Below are positions 1 through 6,120 of a stretch of DNA of 13,199 bases, piece by piece. The stretch is from Bacteroidales bacterium (GTDB taxonomy: Bacteria > Bacteroidota > Bacteroidia > Bacteroidales > UBA12077): NCBI GenBank assembly GCA_030643125.1, contig DAOWML010000026.1, forward strand, positions 1-13,199, read 5' to 3'. The notes under the pieces are model-generated. The model did no database searches. It had not been told where the DNA came from and saw only the letters and a list, made by a program, of their open reading frames with translations. A program made the translations under genes and the position numbers. Every line of letters starts with the position of its first letter. Positions within the stretch are counted from its first letter, which is position 1.

Positions 1-114
1 ATGAAAAATTTTTGTCCAATGGATGAAGTGAAAAATTTGGTCATAGAATTTAATTTTTATAGAACATTATTTATAACTTGCAATTATATTTAGAAACATG
101 TAGATGTTTACACA

Positions 115-122
115 CAAATATA
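115..122 (-). promoter_or_regulatory. Possible leftward -7 promoter box
   Basis: On the minus strand this reads TATATTTG, an exact match to the Bacteroidota -7 consensus TAnnTTTG. It would drive transcription out of the left edge of the window. I saw no well-spaced TTG -33 element, and in such AT-rich DNA a chance match is easy, so this is only a candidate. Confidence 0.2.
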
Positions 123-206
123 TTTTCTAATAAATACAAATGCAATGTTTAGAAACACAATAACAATAATTTAAAATTATTCTAAGTTATGAAACATTCA
201 TGCACT

Positions 207-312
207 TCCCGATAGCTATCGGGAGAAACATCAGGATATGATTACAACCGGACTGCCGTCAGGCAGGCATGGATGTTCCATCGGAACGGCTTTAGCCCTC
301 ATGAGCTTTAGC
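207..312. repeat. Chain of small hairpins (REP-like)
   Basis: Consecutive palindromes lie almost end to end: a perfect 18-base palindrome centred on GATAGCTATC (207-224); CTGCC-gtca-GGCAG (253-266); GTTCC-atc-GGAAC (275-287); GGC-ttta-GCC (288-297); CTCATGAG (298-305); and GC-ttta-GC (305-312). The block is much richer in GC than its flanks. The first palindrome and the GGCTTTAGCC-type hairpins resemble short intergenic repeats I know from Bacteroidota genomes and from ends of IS200/IS605- or RAYT-mobilised REP elements. No transposase is nearby, so this would be a non-autonomous or decayed copy. The palindromes are seen directly; the family assignment is inference. Confidence 0.55.
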
Positions 313-391
313 GAGTAAATGGAAAACTAATATTAATTTTTAAGTAAGTGCTAAATAAAAGATAATCAGTTAAATATAAAATTACAAGTAG

Positions 392-1684
392 ATGAAATAT
401 CCTCAGTTGAATAGCTCGTTATTTGAGAAAAACAGAAAAAAATTAATTAAATATTTACAATCAAATTCTTTAGCTGTAATTTATTCAAACGATCAAATGC
501 CGCGAAATGGGGATCAGTATTTTCCTTTCCGTCAAAATTCAGATCTGTTATATTTAACAGGAATCGATCAGGAAAAAACAATTTTAACACTTTGCCCTAA
601 TCATCCTAACAAAAATTTAAGAGAAATTCTTTTTATAATAGAAAGTAATGAAAAAATTGCTGTTTGGGAAGGACACAAGTACACAAAAGAGGAAGCCCAA
701 AAAACATCCGGAATAAAAACAATAAAATATTTAAGCGAATTTGAATCTGCTTTTAGAGAAATTGCAATAAAAGCTGAAAACATTTATTTAAATTTAAATG
801 AAAATCCCAAATTTAAACCCGACACACCTTCTGCTGATGAGCGTTTTATCAAAATTTTAGAAAAAGATTTTCCTGCACATGTAAAAGAACGCCTTGCGCC
901 TATCATGAAACAACTTCGATTAAAAAAGGAAGCTGAAGAAATCGAACTAATGAAAGAAGCTTGCGATATTACGGAAAAAACATTTCAGCGAATTTTAAAA
1001 TTTGTTAAACCGGGTGTTACTGAATATGAAGTTGAAGCAGAAATCACTCACGAATTTTTATGGAACAAAGCCACAGGACATGCTTACGATCCAATTATTG
1101 CGAGTGGTAAAAATGCTTGTGTTTTACATTATATTGAAAACAATAAAAAATGCAAAGATGGTGATTTACTTTTAATGGATTTTGGAGCTGAATATGCCAA
1201 TTATGCAGCTGATTGCACACGAACTATTCCTGTGAATGGCAAATTTACACCACGACAAAAAGAATGTTACGAAGCTGTTTTAAGAGTTATGAAAAAGGCA
1301 ACAAGCTGGTTAACGCCAGGAACTACCATTAACCGAATTAACGAAAGAGTTGAAAAACTGTTACAGGCAGAACATATTAAACTGGGTTTATATACTCAGG
1401 AAGATGTCGATAAGCAGGATACTGAGAAACCTTTATTTAAAAAATATTACCCTCATGGCACATGCCATTTTATAGGATTAGATGTTCATGATGTAGGCGA
1501 GCGAACAACTATTCTTGAAAACGGAATGGTATTGACATGCGAACCGGGCTTATATATACCTGAAGAGAATATTGGTATTCGAATCGAAAATGATGTTATA
1601 GTAAATCTAAAACCGATAGATTTAATGGAAAACAGTCCAAGAGAAGTTGATGAAATTGAAAAACTTATGTCGGGTAAAAAATGA
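392..1684 (+). CDS. pepP: Xaa-Pro aminopeptidase (M24B, PepP type)
   Basis: A cytoplasmic metallopeptidase expected to release the N-terminal residue from peptides whose second residue is proline. Residues 1-165 form the aminopeptidase P N-terminal domain (a PFRQNSDLLYLTG block at 45-57), and about 175-425 the pita-bread catalytic domain. All five expected dimetal ligands are visible: D263 in MDFGAEY, D274 in DCTRT, H359 in TCHFIGLDVHD, E384 in TCEPGLY and E398 in IRIEND. H246 (VLHY) and H366 (VHD) match the usual catalytic histidines. The 430 residues fit the family (E. coli PepP has 441) and there is no signal peptide. The ATG begins directly with the conserved N-terminal domain. It stands 83 bases before the next gene, so cotranscription is possible but not shown. 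No distinct terminator follows. Confidence 0.95.
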   Translation: MKYPQLNSSLFEKNRKKLIKYLQSNSLAVIYSNDQMPRNGDQYFPFRQNSDLLYLTGIDQEKTILTLCPNHPNKNLREILFIIESNEKIAVWEGHKYTKEEAQKTSGIKTIKYLSEFESAFREIAIKAENIYLNLNENPKFKPDTPSADERFIKILEKDFPAHVKERLAPIMKQLRLKKEAEEIELMKEACDITEKTFQRILKFVKPGVTEYEVEAEITHEFLWNKATGHAYDPIIASGKNACVLHYIENNKKCKDGDLLLMDFGAEYANYAADCTRTIPVNGKFTPRQKECYEAVLRVMKKATSWLTPGTTINRINERVEKLLQAEHIKLGLYTQEDVDKQDTEKPLFKKYYPHGTCHFIGLDVHDVGERTTILENGMVLTCEPGLYIPEENIGIRIENDVIVNLKPIDLMENSPREVDEIEKLMSGKK

Positions 1685-1767
1685 TTTCCGAAAATCAAAC
1701 ATTTTAGTTGTTAATTGAACAATTATGCTATCATTCCATTTACATTATGAAACCTTAAATTTATATT

Positions 1768-2109
1768 ATGACATTTAATATTAATTGGGATAAAAAAGGA
1801 GTTTATGTAAAGTTTAGAGGAATAGTAACTCCTCAAGATTTGATTGATGCAAACAATTATGTTATTAGTAATGCAAAGTTTGAATCTGTAGATTATCAAA
1901 TATTTGATTTCCTTCATATTGATGATTTCAAAATATCAGCTTATGATATTGCCATTATTGCTTCGATGGATAAATCACAAACAGAGTTTATAAAAAACAT
2001 GAAAGTTGCTATTGTAACTCAAGACGACTATGTTAGGGAAATCACAACGGAATATGACCAATTTATGGCAGGCAGCAATTGGATAACCAGGATTTTTACG
2101 AGTTTTTAA
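1768..2109 (+). CDS. Small SpoIIAA/STAS-like protein, probably truncated
   Basis: A 113-residue soluble protein with no signal peptide or membrane segment. Its pattern is that of small SpoIIAA-like (STAS-fold) proteins: an early tryptophan and strand (W7, GVYVKFRGIV at 11-20), a helix beginning PQDL, a central YQIFDF strand (44-49), a helix, and a second strand KVAIVTQDD (79-87). The assignment comes from sequence feel without a diagnostic catalytic motif, so it is tentative; function is unknown and may involve protein binding. The frame stops at TAA 2107-2109 right after RIFTSF. In the same frame the following codons read TAEEWVKSK and stop at 2137-2139, overlapping the hydrolase ATG. That continuation resembles the usual C-terminus of such proteins (IF, a few residues, then EE-W), so the TAA is probably a recent nonsense change or a base error. 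Confidence 0.7.
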   Translation: MTFNINWDKKGVYVKFRGIVTPQDLIDANNYVISNAKFESVDYQIFDFLHIDDFKISAYDIAIIASMDKSQTEFIKNMKVAIVTQDDYVREITTEYDQFMAGSNWITRIFTSF

Positions 2110-2139
2110 ACTGCAGAAGAGTGGGTAAAATCTAAATAA
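2107..2139 (+). other. In-frame continuation past a premature TAA
   Basis: After TAA at 2107-2109 the same frame encodes T-A-E-E-W-V-K-S-K and stops at TAA 2137-2139. The last base of that stop is the A of the hydrolase ATG (2139-2141), giving the TAATG overlap typical of translationally coupled genes. A single substitution, for example AAA to TAA, would explain the arrangement. If the TAA is real, the last ten codons of the ancestral gene are no longer translated and 29 bases separate the two genes. Confidence 0.55.
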
Positions 2140-2936
2140 TGTCGTACCTTTTAATAGATAATAAAAATATTTTTTATTCAGATAATGGGCATGGAATTAC
2201 CATTGTTTTGCTTCATGGATATTTAGAATCATTAGAAATCTGGAAAGACTTTTCAGTAGAACTTTCTAAAAAATACAGAGTAATTTCTTTCGATATTCCA
2301 GGTCATGGAGATAGCGAAATTATTTCAGAAACTCATTCAATGGAGCTTCTCGCCGGTATTATATTTAAATCCTTAAATAATTTAAACATTGACAAATGTT
2401 TTATGATTGGACATTCAATGGGAGGATACCTGACTTTGATGATTCACAAATTATATCCTGAATTGTTGTCAGGATTTTGTCTTTTTCATTCACATCCGTT
2501 TTCAGATACAGACCAAATAAGAAAGAATAGATTACGTGAAATTGAATTTATAAAGGAAGGAAAGAAAAATCTAATCGCATCATTTAACATACCAAATGCA
2601 TTTGCAACCGACAACCTGGAATCCTTTAAAAGCGAAATCGAAAATGCAACTAAAATAGCAGTCAGCACTCCAGAAAATGGCGTAATTGCCAACCTGCATG
2701 CAATGATGAACCGACCTGATTTTTCAGAATCAATTAAAAATTCGAGAATCCCGTTTTTACATATTGCCGGTAAAAAAGATAATTATATTGATTATGATTC
2801 TGTTATTCCCAAAATTATATTCCCGGAAAATTCCGAATTATGCGTATTGGAAAAATCCGGACATATGGGATTTATTGAAGAAAAAGAACTATCCTTAGTA
2901 TATATTGAAAATTTTATCAATCAGTTTATAAAATAA
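2139..2936 (+). CDS. Alpha/beta-fold hydrolase
   Basis: A 265-residue cytoplasmic serine hydrolase with no signal peptide. The oxyanion-hole HG is at 26-27 in LLHGYLES, followed by the strand and loop FDIPGHGDS (51-59). The nucleophile elbow is GHSMGG with S93; the acid is probably D214 in AGKKDNYI, and the base H242 in SGHMGF. Residues about 120-195 form the variable helical cap that sets substrate choice. The size and order fit esterases, C-C hydrolases and BioH/MenH-like proteins of the alpha/beta hydrolase superfamily, but nothing seen here identifies the substrate. It follows the STAS-like gene by 29 bases (by a one-base overlap if the upstream TAA is an error), suggesting one transcript. 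Its stop codon overlaps the T-tract of the opposing gene's terminator. Confidence 0.9.
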   Translation: MSYLLIDNKNIFYSDNGHGITIVLLHGYLESLEIWKDFSVELSKKYRVISFDIPGHGDSEIISETHSMELLAGIIFKSLNNLNIDKCFMIGHSMGGYLTLMIHKLYPELLSGFCLFHSHPFSDTDQIRKNRLREIEFIKEGKKNLIASFNIPNAFATDNLESFKSEIENATKIAVSTPENGVIANLHAMMNRPDFSESIKNSRIPFLHIAGKKDNYIDYDSVIPKIIFPENSELCVLEKSGHMGFIEEKELSLVYIENFINQFIK

Positions 2937-2963
2937 AAAAAGGGAATGCTTATTTACATTCCC
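2935..2963 (-). terminator. Intrinsic terminator of the CpxP/Spy-like gene
   Basis: A perfect 7-bp stem, GGGAATG (2942-2948) with CATTCCC (2957-2963), encloses an 8-base loop. On the minus strand it is followed directly by seven T residues (2941 down to 2935), the standard Rho-independent layout. It lies 21 bases past the minus-strand stop codon. On the plus strand no T-run follows, so it probably serves mainly the leftward gene, though the hairpin may also protect the 3' end of the converging hydrolase transcript. Confidence 0.85.
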
Positions 2964-2984
2964 CTTACCTGATTATAAAATTAT

Positions 2985-3557
2985 TTAATCATTATCAGTA
3001 TCATAATTTAGTCCTAGACCATAGCCTCTTCCGTATCCTGCACCCTGTCCATAACCAGTACCTTGACCATAACCTGCACCCTGATTATATCCTCGTCCAT
3101 TACCGCGACCAAAGCCTTTTCCATGACCTCGTCCACGCATTGGCCTGCTGTCGAAATACACTTTTTGTTCATCGGTTAATTGACTTCTTACATCCTGACG
3201 GTGTTTTGCCGATGTTTTCATCATTTTGTTATGTACGCCGGTCATCTGATCAATTAGTGCATTAATTTCTTTCATATCAGAATTATCTGACGTCATTAAA
3301 GTTTGTCTTTTTGCTCTTAACTCATTCATTTGATTACGATGAGCGGTCATTTCTTTCAAATGAGCAAGTCTGTATGTTTCAATTTTGCTTTGCTGTTCTT
3401 CGGTTAAGTCCGGCAACATCATACATATTTGACCTTGTCCATAACCATAACCACGAGGAGAATAATTTCTACCACGTTGTGCATACAAATTTGATCCTGC
3501 AAACATTAATACTGCAATTACTAATACTGTTACTTTTTTAATTCTTTGTGTTTTCAT
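2985..3557 (-). CDS. CpxP/Spy-like periplasmic protein with Gly-rich tail
   Basis: A 190-residue exported protein. Residues 1-26 are a clear signal peptide (basic start, hydrophobic 9-20, SNLYA then Q). The mature core (about 48-140) is helical and charged and carries two LTxxQ motifs, LTEEQ at 51-55 and LTDEQ at 127-131, the signature shared by CpxP, Spy and ZraP-type stress proteins, which act as periplasmic chaperones or metal-responsive factors. Unlike those proteins it ends in a Gly/Tyr/Arg/Gln-rich tail (141-184) with near-perfect GYGQGA/T repeats; a similar GYGYGQGQ patch sits at 37-43. Methionines are plentiful (MM 46-47, MM 112-113) and could bind copper or silver, but that is inference. 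It is transcribed toward its own terminator, with a 342-base gap between its start and ctpA. No regulator is adjacent. Confidence 0.8.
   Translation of the reverse strand: MKTQRIKKVTVLVIAVLMFAGSNLYAQRGRNYSPRGYGYGQGQICMMLPDLTEEQQSKIETYRLAHLKEMTAHRNQMNELRAKRQTLMTSDNSDMKEINALIDQMTGVHNKMMKTSAKHRQDVRSQLTDEQKVYFDSRPMRGRGHGKGFGRGNGRGYNQGAGYGQGTGYGQGAGYGRGYGLGLNYDTDND
3027..3098 (-). repeat. 18-bp coding tandem repeat
   Basis: Within the 3' part of the CpxP/Spy-like gene an 18-base unit repeats in frame about three to four times, for example 3045-3062 and 3063-3080 with diverged copies on each side. Each unit encodes a six-residue GYGQG[A/T] block. Such repeats can expand or shrink by slippage, so tail length may vary between strains. 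Confidence 0.7.
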
Positions 3558-3899
3558 GATTTTTAAATTTATGTTTTACATTTTTAAAATTTCAAATTTC
3601 TACCCTTATGACACGAAGAATTTTTATTTATTACACTTTTATGAAAAAAATTACGAATATCTTATAAAACAAGAAAAGACAACCCGAAACATCGGATGTT
3701 TATCTTTAAAATTTAAGGTTTCAGGTTTCAAATTTCTAACAATAGAACGCGGATAATACTGATGCAAGCATCGCTGATTACCGTTGATATTATTATTTCA
3801 GGTTACAAATTACTTCTTGTTTTTATCTTTTCTATGAAGCACGCATTACAACTTAGCGGAAACAAACCGGCTAATAAAAGCCACGAATGCACTAATACT
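3558..3899. other. Intergenic region with degenerate repeats
   Basis: I see no gene; a 66-codon plus-strand frame across 3556-3756 has no recognisable features. There is a hairpin AAACAT-cgg-ATGTTT (3687-3701). TTTCAAATTTCTA occurs twice (near 3590 and 3726), with a related TTACAAATTAC near 3803. GAACGCGGAT...GCATCGCTGAT (3747-3779) and GCCACGAATGCACTAAT (3880-3896) resemble dispersed intergenic repeat motifs common in Bacteroidota and some other environmental bacteria. A weak GGCT-aataaa-AGCC stem (3869-3882), followed on the minus strand by a T-rich stretch, may help terminate ctpA. Confidence 0.5.
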
Positions 3900-5510
3900 T
3901 TAATTCTTTTCTGATTTTTCTTTTAAATGTTGTATTGCTATTTTTAAAGTTGTGTCAACATCTTTAATAATTGGATAAAACCCGTTATTATCGATAATGT
4001 TTCTCGCGATATTTGCTTTAAGTCGAGTATTTACTAAATGTCTTGAATACTCAAATCCTCTTATAGTTTTTAGCACGCCTTTTTGTTCGGCATAACTTGC
4101 AAACTGATCAAAAATATTTATTGATTCAAGATAATTATCTATGGCTTTAGCATCTTTATATTTATTTAACACAGCCCTGTTTTCATCTGCATATTCAAAA
4201 GCGAAATTATATAACACGCCCTTTCTCACAGTCTCGGCATAATACTTTGAATATCCGGTAGTATCAAGAGGGACAAAAATATCCGGCATAATACCTCCGC
4301 CACCATATACAATATTCCCTTCCGGAGTTACAAATTTTAAGGAATCAGTAAAATGAATACTATCCACCTCAGAAAATTCTCCGTTCTGATATCTTTCATT
4401 TAAATCATTATAATATTCGTCTTTATCATCGTTATATGGTTTTTGAATACTACGGCCTGTGGGTGTATAATACCTCGCAATAGTAAGCCGAATAACAGAC
4501 CCGTCGGATAATGGGTATTGCTCTTGTACCAATCCCTTACCAAAAGACCTGCGCCCGATTATTATACCTCGATCATTATCCTGAATAGCTCCCGCTAAAA
4601 TTTCACTTGCCGATGCTGCAAACTCATCCTGCAAAACAACCACTTCAATATCTTTACAAATTCCACGTGCTGTTGAATAAATTTCTTGTTTAGGACTTGA
4701 CTTTCCCTGAGTATAAACTATCATTTTGCCGGCATCAAGAAACTGATCAACTATATTGGTTGCTGCAACCATATAACCTCCTGTATTTCCTCTTAAATCG
4801 AGAATCAGTTTTTTCAAGCCCAGATCTTTTAATTTTTCAACTCCATCAACAAATTCTTTAAAAGTTGTTTCGGCAAAACGATTTATTTTAATGTATCCTA
4901 TTTCTTCATCTACCATATAAGAAACATCAACACTATATAAAGGTATTTCGTCTCTAATTATTTCAACATCAATTAATTCAGAAACCGTTTTCCTTTCAAT
5001 ACTAATTTTAACTTTTGTTCCTTTTTCGCCCTTAAGCATGCCTACAATATCGTTGCTTGAGATATTCTGACCGGCAATTAAAGAGTCGTTTACCATAATA
5101 ATTCTATCACCGGCAAGTACTCCGACTTTATCAGAAGGCCCTCCGGTAATAACACTTATTATAATAGTTGTATCTGTTTGATTATTAAAAACCACGCCGA
5201 TACCTTCAAAATTACCACGCATATCTTCACTCACACTTTTCATTTCTTCGGCAGGAATATAAATAGAATGTGGATCTAATTCTTCAAGCATTGCGGGTAT
5301 AGCCGATTCTTCCAGTTTTGATCTGAAAACAGTATCAACATACCGGGTTTCAATATAATCGATTATTATTCCCAGTTTATCATTTGCCTGATATAAGTTC
5401 GCGTAATTCCTGTGTGGATTTTTATTTAATGCTTTTCCCAGAAAAATACCTGACACTAAAACAATAGCGAAAATTACAGGAAGATATATTTTATTTAATT
5501 TTCCAGACAT
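3900..5510 (-). CDS. ctpA: C-terminal processing protease (S41A, CtpA type)
   Basis: An envelope serine protease that degrades or trims proteins from their C-termini. Residues 7-25 form one hydrophobic segment with no clear cleavage site, so it is probably an inner-membrane anchor with a periplasmic catalytic part. About 40-100 is the N-terminal helical region (LDPHSIYIPAEE), about 100-175 the PDZ domain (GIGVVF, GPSDKVGVLAGDRI), and about 200-355 the S41 core with the LDLRGNTGG block (237-245). By spacing to E. coli Prc, the nucleophile is S300 in AASASE, the general base K325 in SFGKG and the third catalytic residue Q329. The C-terminal 120 residues are a family-typical extension without other motifs. 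The length of 536 fits Bacteroidota CtpA-like proteins. It starts 12 bases after the dCMP deaminase stop, so the two are very likely cotranscribed. Confidence 0.95.
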   Translation of the reverse strand: MSGKLNKIYLPVIFAIVLVSGIFLGKALNKNPHRNYANLYQANDKLGIIIDYIETRYVDTVFRSKLEESAIPAMLEELDPHSIYIPAEEMKSVSEDMRGNFEGIGVVFNNQTDTTIIISVITGGPSDKVGVLAGDRIIMVNDSLIAGQNISSNDIVGMLKGEKGTKVKISIERKTVSELIDVEIIRDEIPLYSVDVSYMVDEEIGYIKINRFAETTFKEFVDGVEKLKDLGLKKLILDLRGNTGGYMVAATNIVDQFLDAGKMIVYTQGKSSPKQEIYSTARGICKDIEVVVLQDEFAASASEILAGAIQDNDRGIIIGRRSFGKGLVQEQYPLSDGSVIRLTIARYYTPTGRSIQKPYNDDKDEYYNDLNERYQNGEFSEVDSIHFTDSLKFVTPEGNIVYGGGGIMPDIFVPLDTTGYSKYYAETVRKGVLYNFAFEYADENRAVLNKYKDAKAIDNYLESINIFDQFASYAEQKGVLKTIRGFEYSRHLVNTRLKANIARNIIDNNGFYPIIKDVDTTLKIAIQHLKEKSEKN

Positions 5511-5522
5511 AAATTTTATTTA

Positions 5523-5969
5523 TTATAATTCTATATGTTTAATTTCAATGTTTGCTCTTTCCAGTAATCTTAAACCGTCTTCAATACGATATTTATCACT
5601 AAAAACAACTCTTTTTATACCTGCCTGAATAATTAGTTTAGAACATTCCAAACATGGTGATGTTGTAACATATAATGTAGCATCTTCTGAGCTATTATTC
5701 GATTTGGCAACTTTTGTAATTGCATTTGCCTCGGCATGCAAAACATAAGGTTTTGTTTTAGAATTTTCATCTTCACATACATTTTCAAATCCCGAAGGAG
5801 TACCATTATAACCATCAGAAATTATCATTTTCTTTTTAACAATAAGAGCTCCAACCTGTCGACGCTTGCAGTACGAATTTTTTGCCCAGATTTGAGCCAT
5901 CTCAAGATACCTTTTATCGTACTCGGTTTGTTTTTCGTTGTATGGATGTAGTGAATTATCTTTACTCAT
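5523..5969 (-). CDS. comEB: dCMP deaminase (ComEB-like)
   Basis: A 148-residue cytoplasmic zinc enzyme of the cytidine/deoxycytidylate deaminase family, expected to convert dCMP to dUMP as a route to dTMP. The zinc site is clear: H78 and catalytic E80 in the HAEANAI block, and C106/C109 in PCLEC. The family-specific GYNGTPSG segment (53-60) points to dCMP rather than free cytidine or tRNA adenosine. The start codon precedes a short polar leader, and conserved sequence begins at about residue 18 (DKRYLEMA). It lies 67 bases downstream of tRNA-Leu on the same strand and directly upstream of ctpA; pairing of these two genes is common in Bacteroidota from general knowledge, although their functions are not obviously related. 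Confidence 0.93.
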   Translation of the reverse strand: MSKDNSLHPYNEKQTEYDKRYLEMAQIWAKNSYCKRRQVGALIVKKKMIISDGYNGTPSGFENVCEDENSKTKPYVLHAEANAITKVAKSNNSSEDATLYVTTSPCLECSKLIIQAGIKRVVFSDKYRIEDGLRLLERANIEIKHIEL

Positions 5970-5983
5970 AATAGTTTATTTAA

Positions 5984-6018
5984 CTCGCATAAAGATATAG
6001 AAAAACCCTCATTGCGAG
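5984..6018 (-). other. Inverted repeat in the deaminase leader
   Basis: CTCGCA (5984-5989) and TGCGAG (6013-6018) are perfect inverted arms around a 23-base loop between tRNA-Leu and the dCMP deaminase start. AGAGCTCT (6017-6024) is a further 8-base palindrome at its edge. On the minus strand GAGGG is followed by TTTTTC, so a weak terminator or processing site after the tRNA is possible, but the stem is short. Confidence 0.3.
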
Positions 6019-6036
6019 AGCTCTGTTTATGTATTG

Positions 6037-6120
6037 TACCTGGAGTCGGGATCGAACCGACACGAACTTACGTTCACTGGTGTTTGAGACCAGCGCGTCT
6101 ACCAATTCCGCCATCCAGGC
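6037..6120 (-). tRNA. trnL: tRNA-Leu (anticodon CAA)
   Basis: An 84-base class II tRNA. The acceptor arms GCCTGGA and TCCAGGT pair over seven positions with a terminal G-U, and A73 is the discriminator. The D region contains AATTGGTAGACGC. The anticodon stem CTGGT/ACCAG encloses loop CTCAAAC, so the anticodon is CAA (bases 6084-6086), reading UUG leucine codons. The long variable arm GAAC-gtaa-GTTC is typical of tRNA-Leu, and the T arm is GTCGG-TTCGATC-CCGAC. The 3' CCA is not encoded (genomic bases are CAA) and must be added. The dxs reading frame on the same strand enters this gene by 47 bases. It is probably transcribed as part of the dxs-deaminase region, although its own promoter inside dxs cannot be excluded. 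Confidence 0.97.

Larger units (their letters stand above)
1..391. other. Gene-poor leading region
   Basis: No convincing gene is visible. A 30-codon open frame runs from base 1 to the stop at 91-93, but it resembles no family I know and could be chance or the tail of an upstream gene. Bases 94-200 are very AT-rich. Bases 207-312 form a clearly GC-richer block of consecutive small palindromes, listed separately. The last 80 bases before the aminopeptidase start are again AT-rich, and I found no clear TAnnTTTG promoter box for that gene. Confidence 0.6.

Noticed and set aside
1..93. 30-codon frame beginning exactly at base 1
   Set aside because: Too short, no recognisable motif and no visible upstream context; it cannot be told from chance.
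1768..2139. Reassignment of TAA as a sense codon to explain the interrupted STAS-like gene
   Set aside because: TAA is the normal stop of most genes in the window (hydrolase, ctpA, dCMP deaminase, OmpA-like, radical SAM, TonB receptor), so recoding is not credible; a local mutation or error is simpler.
2985..3557. The 18-bp repeats as a CRISPR array or intergenic minisatellite
   Set aside because: They are in frame within a coding sequence, lack spacers and encode a regular six-residue unit.
3556..3756. 66-codon plus-strand frame in the gap after the CpxP/Spy-like gene
   Set aside because: It spans repeat scraps and low-complexity A/T DNA, with no domain-like sequence.
6037..6120. tRNA-Leu as an attachment site for an integrated element
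   Set aside because: No integrase, no direct repeat of the tRNA 3' end and only housekeeping genes on both sides.
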